A stretch of 57,881 nucleotides of DNA, taken from Planctomycetaceae bacterium (GTDB lineage: Bacteria; Planctomycetota; Planctomycetia; Planctomycetales; Planctomycetaceae). The translations under genes were made by a program, and so were the position numbers. Of the stretch, positions 26,601-34,130 are shown piece by piece. The notes below the pieces were generated by a model. It saw only the letters and a list, made by a program, of their open reading frames with translations. It was not told the origin of the DNA and made no database searches. The first letter of the stretch is position 1; each line of letters begins with the position of its first letter. The stretch covers positions 1 to 57,881 of the forward strand of contig JAHBXV010000039.1 in NCBI GenBank assembly GCA_019636285.1, given 5' to 3'.

Positions 26601-27291
26601 GGTTGCCGAAACACGGCCGAAACTCGAAGCATCCGATCGGTTGCGGACGTTTCTCTGGAATACGAACAGCTACACGCTGACGGAGCGACAAGCGGCCATT
26701 GTGCAGAGGTTGCTCGTGGCGGCGACCAAGGGGCAGCCGTTCGTTGAAGAGTCTGAGTTGCTTCAGCCGCTGGAGAAACCTGGAGTCGGGCAGCTTGAAG
26801 AGAATCCACCGACGGAGGTTCCCCAACCGGTTCCGCCGGTTGAAACTCCCGCGAGTTTGCCAGCGGTCTTCAACGACGGACGTCATCCCGCGATGGCGAT
26901 CCTGCAACTGGCGAACCCTGACGAACACGAAGGTCGTCGGCTGTGGCGACTCGCCGAACCGCGCGGGTTGCCCAAGCGAGTGACTTTCGGCACAACAATG
27001 CCTCCCGGTTCCATGCCAGCCTTCTCCGATCCGCTTGCTCCTGGGATGCCGGGGATGCCGCCTGGGACAACGAAGCAAAAGCCAGGGACGAACATCGAAC
27101 ACCTGGTGATTCCGTTGGAGGGCGGCAAAAAAGCCGGTGCCGCGCCCATGCCAGCCGTTCCGGGAGGGGCAAGGTTCCCGACTGTTCCAGTCGATGCCGA
27201 TCCCCCGGGGGAGGGTGACAGCAAGAATCCCGCTGCCGCTTCCGACGCACCCGTCGATGCGCTGAAAGCCGAGAACTCTCCGTCGCCTTGA
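23689..27291 (+). CDS. Multi-pass membrane Ser/Thr protein kinase
   Basis: 1200 residues; ATG 23689 with GGAG upstream. Residues 20-75 form the N-terminal segment typical of kinases linked to ECF43-type sigma factors (ESIEGLFLEALE, then LRAYDDSGSFLE). The kinase domain (about 101-365) has GRGGMGVVF, Lys131, HRDIKPGN with Asp224, DFG Asp243 and SGTPQYMSPEQA, so it should be active. About nine membrane helices follow (roughly 405-775). The extracytoplasmic C-terminal part contains Gly/Met-rich runs (GFAGGMGGGDMMGAGM) and a Pro-rich tail. It probably senses an envelope signal and phosphorylates cytosolic targets. An exported hydrolase gene starts 89 bp later. Confidence 0.92.
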   Translation: MSEQMLPSGESANSPQRRVNPESIEGLFLEALEITSAAERVAFLDRVSEGDPVRRRRLEALLRAYDDSGSFLEHSPVAAAEENFDFLTPSDKPGTLGLLGHYEVIDVIGRGGMGVVFRALDPRLNRVVAIKVLAPELAASPLARRRFLREAQAAAAVSHPHVVTIHAVDEQKLPYLVMECIVGQSLQQKIDNVGPLRLTEILRIGHQIAEGLAAAHRQGLIHRDIKPGNVLLENGVERVKITDFGLARAADDAAITRTGEVSGTPQYMSPEQAKGERVDARSDLFSLGCVMYAMCTGRSPFRADSMAAAIRRVCDDAPRPIGEINPEVPGWLIEIIGILLEKKPENRFQTAEEVGTALAACLERMQRQGAIRTTQIPLPPRPATASEETIPQPLAEKDFTDRSTTAYDDFFDRGKTPVAGLATFLGGLMTALIVGFCGAMSQAMQLTTNGFSSTVEVVAFIMFIFFVTSAVGVGLRTDFTKRGDGGLPISPSLILATIATWIVAVWMGFLAAIQLCEAHGLSAIDAAGFPLNAALLLSTILIVVLTLGTSWFWVRAGMAANPDPLAVDARRAGRFLVGFAFFSWASLVTWWTAVAIGVAQPVPLGSLTELMPVIGVEIVAIGAIQLTVGLVLQRRLFGLKTYLQLGSSALLAGFAGVMVLAGLAVLMFLMPFIASVAVNSHQSETFFSGRIGSIGALEAIVLLLVTLVMASAVAAIWRVLSPPRGSVPPPIRRNTGWLRLTVIVAIVLFLIPTIFVVTAAVSHDNRLAAARRQALEQQARMTRQQEIALQNHVVPQVVHVVPDEESNWGAVLIDFGDGVSAGLPGSMGGMSPYSGRQVAIRLRPAGVPVSTDDSSEGSGFAGGMGGGDMMGAGMWPSDDVVFRRDGESFRRSHAIRESGLYRLAPGKYDVWLYDWEFGWVNPADTNEMAPQTPVAPQRGGSKRFWGNAEIKTGEIGTIQVRESDPAALYKAVAETRPKLEASDRLRTFLWNTNSYTLTERQAAIVQRLLVAATKGQPFVEESELLQPLEKPGVGQLEENPPTEVPQPVPPVETPASLPAVFNDGRHPAMAILQLANPDEHEGRRLWRLAEPRGLPKRVTFGTTMPPGSMPAFSDPLAPGMPGMPPGTTKQKPGTNIEHLVIPLEGGKKAGAAPMPAVPGGARFPTVPVDADPPGEGDSKNPAAASDAPVDALKAENSPSP

Positions 27292-27380
27292 TCGACACGG
27301 CGTTCGCCGCTTTCCACGGGCAGGATTTCCGGGCAGACTGGGGATGTTTTCGCACCCGGTCTGTTACGGAGCTGTTACCG

Positions 27381-28295
27381 ATGCCCCGTGTTGTGTCGTA
27401 TTCGTGCCTGGCGGTGCTGGCCATCCTGGTCATCAACTCGCCACTTTTCGCCCAGGGAAATCGAAGTTATCCCCCCGAACTCCCCGGCTCGCAAACCGAG
27501 GTCTACAAGACCATCGGTAAAACGAAGCTGTCTTTGTGGATCTTCACTCCCCTCGATCATCGGCCGTCGGACAGTCGTCCGGCGATCGTCTTCTTCTTTG
27601 GCGGCGGCTGGCAGAACGGTTCGCCCGGCCAGTTCGAGCAGCAGTGTCGCTACCTGGCATCACGCGGCATGGTGGCCATCACGGCCGATTATCGCGTTGG
27701 CAGCCGCCATGGCGCGAAGGTTGTCGACTGTGTGCGTGATGCCAAATCGGCGATCCGCTACGTGAGGACCAACGCGGCACGGCTGGGGATTGATCCCGAG
27801 AAGATTGCGGCTGGCGGCGGATCGGCCGGCGGTCATCTCGCCGCTTGCTGCGGTACGCTGAACCGGTTTGATGAACCCGCTGAAGACAAGGCGATCAGTT
27901 CTCGTCCCAATGCGCTCGTCTTGTTCAATCCCCCCCTTCAATTCGCCCCATCCGACCGCGACCCTATCGATTCGCCGCGGTGGAAGCAGCTTATCGAGCG
28001 GATGGGTGAGACACCCGGCGAATTGTCTCCCGCCGATCATGTGACGAAAGACATCCCGCCGACGCTGATCTTGATTGGCACGAAAGACTTGCTGATCGAT
28101 GGCAATCGCGAATTCGCGAAACGTATGCGGGCCGCTCAGTGCCGCTGCGATCTGGTGGAATACCCCGGCCAAGAGCACGGATTCTTCAATTTTGGCCGGG
28201 CACAGAACACATATTACCGCCAGACTGTGATCGCGATGGACAAGTTTCTGGAGTCGATCGGTTATCTAAACGGTCCCCCGAAATACGCAAATTAG
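27381..28295 (+). CDS. Exported alpha/beta hydrolase (esterase, BD-FAE/lipase-like)
   Basis: 304 residues from ATG 27381, the first that gives a signal peptide (MPRVVSYSCLAVLAILVINS). The fold is marked by FFFGGGW (oxyanion loop), GGGSAGGHLAACC (Ser nucleophile), the Asp in IGTKDLLIDG, and GQEHGFFNF with the catalytic His. This is the hormone-sensitive-lipase/BD-FAE-like group, which often removes acetyl or feruloyl groups from plant polysaccharides. It is the first of three exported-protein genes in a row (27.4-31.5 kb), all on the plus strand, which may form an operon for polysaccharide side-chain removal. Confidence 0.88.
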   Translation: MPRVVSYSCLAVLAILVINSPLFAQGNRSYPPELPGSQTEVYKTIGKTKLSLWIFTPLDHRPSDSRPAIVFFFGGGWQNGSPGQFEQQCRYLASRGMVAITADYRVGSRHGAKVVDCVRDAKSAIRYVRTNAARLGIDPEKIAAGGGSAGGHLAACCGTLNRFDEPAEDKAISSRPNALVLFNPPLQFAPSDRDPIDSPRWKQLIERMGETPGELSPADHVTKDIPPTLILIGTKDLLIDGNREFAKRMRAAQCRCDLVEYPGQEHGFFNFGRAQNTYYRQTVIAMDKFLESIGYLNGPPKYAN

Positions 28296-28347
28296 CGGGC
28301 ACGGACGATCATCTGGAATGACTCCCAATCATCATGCAGGCCACACG

Positions 28348-29298
28348 ATGAACCGAATGATCAGCCGCGTTTGCCGATTGACTCTGCTGGTGCTGGCGGT
28401 GAACCAATGTCTGGACGCCCAGGCCCCGGTCCTGAAGACCGAACACGGCGACGTGGCGATCTTTCCAGCCGATAATCCCTGGAATCAGGACGTTTCCCGG
28501 TTGCCCGTTCATGAACGCTCGCGGCAGTATCTGGAGTCGGTTGGACTCGGGAAGCCGCTGCATCCCGACTTTGGGACAGTCTGGAATGGCGCTCCCAGCG
28601 GGATTCCCTATGTCGTCGTGGGGCCAACGCAGTCGAAGCAGACTGTCGAATTCGAGTATCCCGACGAGAGCGATGCCGGGCCGTATCCGATTCCCGACAA
28701 TCCTTCCTTGGAAGGGGGGCCGAACGCACCGCTCGACAGCGATCGCCACATTCTGATGATCGATCCAACCGCGAAGAAGCTCTACGAGCTGTTTCATTGC
28801 GTCCGGCAGCCCGATGGTCGCTGGAAGGCGGGTTCGGGGGCGATCTTCGATCTGACCACCAACAAGTTGCGACCGTCCGGTTGGACCTCGGCCGATGCGG
28901 CCGGCTTGCCGATCCTTCCGGGTCTCGCGCGGTACGACGAAGTCGTCGAGCAGGGCGAGTTGCGGCACGCGCTGCGGTTCACGGTGCGCAAGACGCAGCG
29001 GGCTTACATACCACCAGCCACGCACTTCGCCAGCCGATCGACCGATCCGAATCTGCCGCCGATGGGACTGCGGGTTCGTCTGCGGGCGGACTATGACATT
29101 TCGCGTTTTCCCGCCAGTGCACAAGTCATTCTGCGCGGCTTGAAAACCTATGGAATGATTCTCGCCGACAACGGTGGGGACTGGTTCGTCAGCGGAGCTC
29201 CGGACCCGCGCTGGAATGACGAGGAACTGGGAACGCTCAAGCGCGTGAAGGTGAGCGACTTCGAGGTTGTCGAAACCGGCCCGTTGGTGACGCGATGA
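28348..29298 (+). CDS. Secreted protein of unknown function
   Basis: 316 residues from ATG 28348 with a signal peptide (MNRMISRVCRLTLLVLAVNQ). The mature part has a beta-rich look and repeated short motifs: FPADNPWNQD, LHPDFGTVWNGAPSGIPYVV, DSDRHILMID, DLTTNKLRPSGWTSADAAGL, and APDPRWNDEELGTLK. Conserved-looking His and Trp blocks suggest an enzyme or carbohydrate-binding protein, but I recognise no named domain. It stands between two predicted exported esterases, so a role in the same polysaccharide process is possible. Confidence 0.75.
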   Translation: MNRMISRVCRLTLLVLAVNQCLDAQAPVLKTEHGDVAIFPADNPWNQDVSRLPVHERSRQYLESVGLGKPLHPDFGTVWNGAPSGIPYVVVGPTQSKQTVEFEYPDESDAGPYPIPDNPSLEGGPNAPLDSDRHILMIDPTAKKLYELFHCVRQPDGRWKAGSGAIFDLTTNKLRPSGWTSADAAGLPILPGLARYDEVVEQGELRHALRFTVRKTQRAYIPPATHFASRSTDPNLPPMGLRVRLRADYDISRFPASAQVILRGLKTYGMILADNGGDWFVSGAPDPRWNDEELGTLKRVKVSDFEVVETGPLVTR

Positions 29299-29413
29299 GC
29301 GCGAATCTGCGAGAATGACCGTCTTTGCAACGTTCGTGATTGGGCAGTTTCATCAGGCCAGACCGTCTGAATCGCAGCGGCAGAGCGAGCCAATGAAAAC
29401 CTGGGAGAACGGC

Positions 29414-31525
29414 ATGCAGTTGATGCGAATTGCGGGCATGACAGTGTTGCTCGTGTGGGGAGCGAATCTGGCGATTGCCGCAGAGGCAAGTTCTCCCGCC
29501 GACACAGCCGCGGCTGATGCGAAGCTCGCGGCTTACTTCGCGGCCGAGACTGCACGCTTACGCGATGCCTGTCTGACCGATCTCAAAACGATTGACGACT
29601 GGACCGCGAAGCAGGGGGAGTCTCGGCGGCAGTTGTTCGAGATGCTTGGTCTCGACCCGATGCCGCCGAAGACTGATCTTCAGCCGGTCGTAACGGGAAG
29701 GGTTGACCATCCCGAGTTCACGGTCGAGAAGCTCCACTTTCAGTCACGTCCCGGACTGTATGTGACCGGCAACCTGTATGTTCCCAAAAACCTGACCGGC
29801 CCGGCGCCGGCCGTCCTGTATGTGTGCGGGCACGGGCGGGTGGTGAAGGATGGCGTGAGCCTGGGGAACAAGACGCATTACCAGCACCACGGCGCCTGGC
29901 TGGCCCGGCATGGATACGTTTGCCTGACGATTGACACGCTGCAACTCGGCGAGATCGAGGGGATTCATCACGGGACGTATCGCGAAGGCCGCTGGTGGTG
30001 GCTCAGCCGTGGCTATACGCCAGCCGGAGTCGAAGCCTGGAACTGCATCCGTGCGCTCGACTATCTGGAAACCCGGCCCGAGGTCGACGCCACCCGCATG
30101 GGAGTGACGGGGCGGAGCGGAGGAGGGGCCTATAGCTGGTGGATTTCAGCTCTCGACGATCGCATTCAGGCCGCCATCCCTGTCGCCGGGATCACCGATC
30201 TCGAGAACCATGTCGTTGATGGCGTGGTGACCGGGCACTGCGACTGCATGTTCATGGTCAACACGTACGAGTGGGATTATCCGCAGGTCGCGGCCCTCAA
30301 CTATCCCCGCTCGCTGCTCATCTCCAACACCGACCGCGACCGGATTTTTCCGATCGACGGAGTCTACCGCACCTACATGAAAGCTCGGCATCTGTACGAC
30401 CTGGGAGGGGTTCCCGACAACATCGCACTCAACATCACGGCTGGCGGGCACGTCGACACGCAGGAATTGCAGACGCATGCCTTCCGCTGGTTCGACCGGC
30501 ACTTGAAGCAGTCCGATCGACTGCTCGAGATTCCCGCCACGAAACTCTTCCCACCGGAGTCGCTGAAGGTCTTTGATGAACTTCCCGGCGATGAACTGAA
30601 CACGAAGATTGATGAGACGTTCGTTCCAGTCGCGGGGCCGTTCGAGGCGCCGAAGGACTTTTCCGAGTGGATTCAGCAAACCGACGGCTGGATGAAGACT
30701 CTGAAGGAGAAGACGTTCCGAGCGTGGCCCTCGCAGGTCTCACTGGAGATCGAGGCACGCGGCCAGGCAACCTCCGATGGGTTGACTCTGCAGCAGTACA
30801 TGGTGAAGCCCCAGCAAAACGTCGAACTGACGTTGCACATTTTGAAGCGTGCCGATCTGGAGAAACCGGAAGTCGTAGCTTTGAAGATTCTCGATCAGGC
30901 CGAGTGGGAGGACTTTTCAGCGATCGCGGCTGCCCTGTTTCCAGGAGGGGTGGGGGGATTCAGCGGGGAAGCCGATCCTGAGGAGGTCAATTCCCTGAAA
31001 AAGCTACTCAACAATCAGCCCTGGGCGATGGCTTATTTCGCGCCGCGCGGAGTCGGTCCGACGCGGACGAATCCTGACTCGAAAGTCGAGACACAGAACC
31101 TCCGCCGTTACTACCTGCTGGGACAAACGCTGGCAGGGATGCAGACGTTGGATATCGTCCACGCAATGGAAGCCGTGCGGCTGGAAGATACCCTCGGGGA
31201 CGTACCGCTGTTCGTAGAAGCGCGGGGCAACATGGCGGTTCAGGTCGTGTATGCGTCGCTGTTCAGCCGCCAGGTCCGTCGACTCGACCTGTACGAGGTT
31301 CCGACGTCGCATCAGCCAGATGGTCCGGCGATGCTGAACGTGCTGCGTTTTCTGGATGTTCCGCAAGCACTGGCTATGGCGGCTTTCCGGAACCCCGTGG
31401 TTCTGTACAACTCACCGGAGGACCAATGGGGCTATCTGACGGCGACGATGAAGTCGCTTAAGCGTTCCGAAAAGCAGTTGCAGTTCCGCGAACTTCCCAA
31501 GGCTGCCGCGGCGGAGACGAAGTGA
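29414..31525 (+). CDS. Exported acetyl xylan esterase-like alpha/beta hydrolase
   Basis: 703 residues from ATG 29414, chosen because GGGAGA precedes it and a signal peptide follows (MQLMRIAGMTVLLVWGANL). The hydrolase core (about 90-400) has LYVCGHGR, GRSGGGAYSWW with the Ser nucleophile, the Asp in NTDRDRIFPIDG, and GGHVDTQ with the His. It resembles the AXE1/CE15-like group. The remaining 300 residues form a second, less recognisable domain with a hydrolase-like feel (PLFVEARGNMAV). Function is probably deacetylation or deacylation of a polysaccharide outside the cytoplasm. A 16-bp perfect inverted repeat lies 74 nt downstream. Confidence 0.85.
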   Translation: MQLMRIAGMTVLLVWGANLAIAAEASSPADTAAADAKLAAYFAAETARLRDACLTDLKTIDDWTAKQGESRRQLFEMLGLDPMPPKTDLQPVVTGRVDHPEFTVEKLHFQSRPGLYVTGNLYVPKNLTGPAPAVLYVCGHGRVVKDGVSLGNKTHYQHHGAWLARHGYVCLTIDTLQLGEIEGIHHGTYREGRWWWLSRGYTPAGVEAWNCIRALDYLETRPEVDATRMGVTGRSGGGAYSWWISALDDRIQAAIPVAGITDLENHVVDGVVTGHCDCMFMVNTYEWDYPQVAALNYPRSLLISNTDRDRIFPIDGVYRTYMKARHLYDLGGVPDNIALNITAGGHVDTQELQTHAFRWFDRHLKQSDRLLEIPATKLFPPESLKVFDELPGDELNTKIDETFVPVAGPFEAPKDFSEWIQQTDGWMKTLKEKTFRAWPSQVSLEIEARGQATSDGLTLQQYMVKPQQNVELTLHILKRADLEKPEVVALKILDQAEWEDFSAIAAALFPGGVGGFSGEADPEEVNSLKKLLNNQPWAMAYFAPRGVGPTRTNPDSKVETQNLRRYYLLGQTLAGMQTLDIVHAMEAVRLEDTLGDVPLFVEARGNMAVQVVYASLFSRQVRRLDLYEVPTSHQPDGPAMLNVLRFLDVPQALAMAAFRNPVVLYNSPEDQWGYLTATMKSLKRSEKQLQFRELPKAAAAETK

Positions 31526-31598
31526 GTCTTAGCGTCAGGCGAGCCTCGGATCTGCAAGTTCGCCTCGAATCACTCGGCTATTTGGAGGTAGTTGCTAT

Positions 31599-31686
31599 CG
31601 GGTGGCACGCCCTGAGTCTTCGAAGGGCGTGGTGAATTCGCGAATGCCACGCCCTTTCGCAAAGCCTTCAGGGCGTGCCACCCCGA
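31599..31686. repeat. Nested inverted repeat upstream of a sigma gene
   Basis: The outer stem is 16 bp and perfect: GGGTGGCACGCCCTGA (31600-31615) against TCAGGGCGTGCCACCC (31668-31683). An inner stem, AAGGGCGTGG / CCACGCCCTT, lies at 31623-31632 and 31647-31656. Its loop contains the palindrome ATTCGCGAAT. It lies 74 nt after the esterase stop and about 85 nt before the sigma-factor start. Confidence 0.9.
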
Positions 31687-31769
31687 CTCGGATGATACGC
31701 TCTGAGAAGTTTTGGGGAACTTCTTGGTTTGTCGATGCGTCCAAGGTGCAATCTGGAAGCTGGACCGAC

Positions 31770-32345
31770 GTGGAAACGACACTCGACCAGGAACTGATTG
31801 AACATAGCCTGAGCGGTCGGACCGAAGCCTTTGGGCTGTTGGTAAACCGTTATCAGCCAAGGCTCTATCGCGCGCTGGTGAATGTGCTGGGATCGCGGGA
31901 AGACGCGCTCGATGTCTCTCAGGATGCTTTTGTTCAGGCGTATCAAAAGCTCTCGTCGTTTCGGGGAGATTCGGCGTTTTATTCGTGGCTGTTCCGGATT
32001 GCCATGAACGCCGCGGTGAGCACGCGGCGGCGAGGCCGTAAGCCAACCGCGTCGATCGAATTGCGGCGCGAAATCGCGGGGGAAGAGCCGATCGATGGCC
32101 ATGTCGATCGGGCCCCCGAACATGGCCTCGAACAGCTTGAGCGGCAGCAACTGGTGCAGCGGGCGCTCTCTTCGTTGAGCGAGGAGTATCGGACGCCGCT
32201 GATTTTGAAAGAGATGGACGGCATGCGGTACGAGGAAATTGCCGAAGTTCTGGATTGTCCCCTGGGGACGGTGCGCAGCCGCATTCATCGTGGACGGACG
32301 GAACTGCGGGAGAAACTTCGCATTTTGCTCCAGTCGGAAGCGTAA
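31770..32345 (+). CDS. RpoE-like ECF sigma factor
   Basis: 191 residues from GTG 31770 with GGAAG upstream; this matches the usual ECF length. An ATG at 31692 would add 26 residues of non-family sequence. Region 2 is seen in DQELIEHSLSGRTEAFGLLV, then DVSQDAFVQAYQKL and GDSAFYSWLFRIAMN. Region 4 is ALSSLSEEYRTPLILKEMDG and YEEIAEVLDCPLGTVRSRIH. This is a typical group 4 sigma factor. The next gene encodes a membrane protein that looks like its anti-sigma factor, separated by 228 bp that hold a repeat element. It probably responds to envelope stress. Confidence 0.9.
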   Translation: METTLDQELIEHSLSGRTEAFGLLVNRYQPRLYRALVNVLGSREDALDVSQDAFVQAYQKLSSFRGDSAFYSWLFRIAMNAAVSTRRRGRKPTASIELRREIAGEEPIDGHVDRAPEHGLEQLERQQLVQRALSSLSEEYRTPLILKEMDGMRYEEIAEVLDCPLGTVRSRIHRGRTELREKLRILLQSEA

Positions 32346-32404
32346 GGGCAACCGGGCAGCGGACGCTGACATTTTCAATTCGGGGCATGCCATGAAAGTG
32401 GATC

Positions 32405-32490
32405 GAGTCGAGTGTCGAGAGACGAGAGTCGAGAAAGACGAGGGAATTTTTCGGTCTCTTTCACTCGACTCTAGACCCTCGACTCTCGAC
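32405..32490. repeat. Inverted repeat, family 2 copy A
   Basis: A left arm GAGTCGAGTGTCGAGAGACG with following GAGAGTCGAG faces a right arm CACTCGACTC...GACTCTCGAC, with about 35 nt between. It separates the sigma gene from its putative anti-sigma gene and ends 83 nt before the latter's start. Confidence 0.8.
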
Positions 32491-32573
32491 CTGGCGGCAA
32501 AGTCAGCCGAGGGTGAGTTTCCCAAAGACCCGAGGGACGCTGACGTCCGGTCGCGGACTGTGGAATCGAGACA

Positions 32574-34097
32574 ATGAACCAAGACGGAAACGACGATCTG
32601 CTGACGGGCTTCTTCGACGGGGAACTGTCGGCGGCGGAGCGCGCGCGGGCCGAAGAACTGTTGAAGAATTCGGCCGAGGCCCGGCACGAGTTGGCCGAGA
32701 TTGCGCGGCTGTCGGCCATTCTGCGTTCGACGGGGGATGCGATCCCGGTCCCGGAAGGGCTGTTGGAACAGACTCGATTACAGGTGGAGCAGGCCGTGCA
32801 GGCAACTCCGTTGTCGGCGATGCGCGGCTGGCGGCGTTATCGTCGGGAGCTTCTGGCGGGATGCACGGGCGTGCTGGCGACTGTCGCGACGCTGATGCTG
32901 GCGTTTCGCATTTCCGCGCCGTCGGCTCCCGCCGATTCGATGAGTGTCGCCACGCTGGAACCGGCGGGTAAATACACGGATCTGGCGGTGAGGGACTTTG
33001 TTCTCTCGGAGGGCTATCAACCCGAGCGTGAGGCCATGTTTTCCCGATTCGGGACTGGGAGTGGTACGGGTGACTTTGGCCGGACGGCGCCAAACGCGGC
33101 CCACCTGGGTGGCACCAACTCGACGGTTGATGGTGTCGCGCTAGGTTTGGCGGTGACTGCACCCATGCCAGCACCGGCTGCTGCGGGAACGGCTGGAGCG
33201 AACTCGTCCAACGACGGGCTGGAGGCCGCGATTTCTGAAAAGCTGGTCCGCACCAATACCTTCGAAGTTGGGAGTATCGTTCCCTATCTGAATACCAGCG
33301 GCCCCAATGGCGTGGCCGTGATGGAAGTGCTGACCGTATTGGACGTCGAGCCGGCTGCCGACCGCGTGCAGGTGCTGTTGACGCGGAACGGATTCGCGAC
33401 CGTGCAGGACGAGCGGGCCGCGGGGGCCGAGACGCCAAGGCGGGTCAAGACAACACCTGGTTCGAGCGAACTGGTGACCGTGCTGGTGGATGCCCCGGGT
33501 GACCGGCTGGCGCGGGCGCTGACGGAACTGGAAAAGGAGCCATACGTGGAGCAGGTTCGCCTGATGCCGCCGCTTGAAATGCCCGTTGTCGCGGAAAAGG
33601 AGGAGCAGGAGAGTAAGGGCAAAGCGCTGATTGGCCGCCAGACGCAGGAGAACTTGAACCAGCAATTGGCGCAGACCCTGGCCGATCGTGAACGGCAATT
33701 GGTCAGACGAGGTTTAAGCGAGAGCGAAGAACGTGGCATGAAGGCGGAGGACCGGCCGCTCTCTGTCGGGGATGAGAAGCAGTCAGCACGGCTAGACGAA
33801 AACAAGCGTGTCGCGAAATCGGTGAACTCGCCGACTTCTGCCGAATCGACGCAGAGCGTTAGCGGTGATGAGTCGATCGCGTACAACCAAAAACTGTCGT
33901 TTGACGTTCCGACAACCGCCCTCGCGCAGAAAGGCGATTTCGCCCGGTTTTCGAAGGACAATCTGAATTTGTCCCGGGCGAGAGGCTCGGTTGCCCCGGC
34001 AGACCGATTTTACTGGAACGACGCCGAGGGGACGCCGCGGGTGCGCATGCTGCTCTTGTTTCAGCGCTCGGCGAACAATGCGTCATCGACGAACTGA
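32574..34097 (+). CDS. Putative membrane anti-sigma factor
   Basis: 507 residues. Residues 1-50 form an acidic helical domain (NDDLLTGFFDGELSAAERAR, then ELLKNSAEARHELAEIARL) like the cytosolic end of zf-HC2-type anti-sigma factors, but without the usual HxxxCxxC zinc motif. One membrane helix lies at about 94-111 (LLAGCTGVLATVATLMLA). The rest is periplasmic, with Gly/Ala-rich linkers, a domain with beta character (about 220-330), a charged coiled-coil-like stretch (about 340-395) and a Ser-rich end. Position right after the ECF sigma gene supports a sigma-sequestering role. Direct evidence is limited to architecture. Confidence 0.75.
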   Translation: MNQDGNDDLLTGFFDGELSAAERARAEELLKNSAEARHELAEIARLSAILRSTGDAIPVPEGLLEQTRLQVEQAVQATPLSAMRGWRRYRRELLAGCTGVLATVATLMLAFRISAPSAPADSMSVATLEPAGKYTDLAVRDFVLSEGYQPEREAMFSRFGTGSGTGDFGRTAPNAAHLGGTNSTVDGVALGLAVTAPMPAPAAAGTAGANSSNDGLEAAISEKLVRTNTFEVGSIVPYLNTSGPNGVAVMEVLTVLDVEPAADRVQVLLTRNGFATVQDERAAGAETPRRVKTTPGSSELVTVLVDAPGDRLARALTELEKEPYVEQVRLMPPLEMPVVAEKEEQESKGKALIGRQTQENLNQQLAQTLADRERQLVRRGLSESEERGMKAEDRPLSVGDEKQSARLDENKRVAKSVNSPTSAESTQSVSGDESIAYNQKLSFDVPTTALAQKGDFARFSKDNLNLSRARGSVAPADRFYWNDAEGTPRVRMLLLFQRSANNASSTN

Positions 34098-34130
34098 GTC
34101 GAGCTTTTTGGAGCGGGGCTTGGTTCCGGA

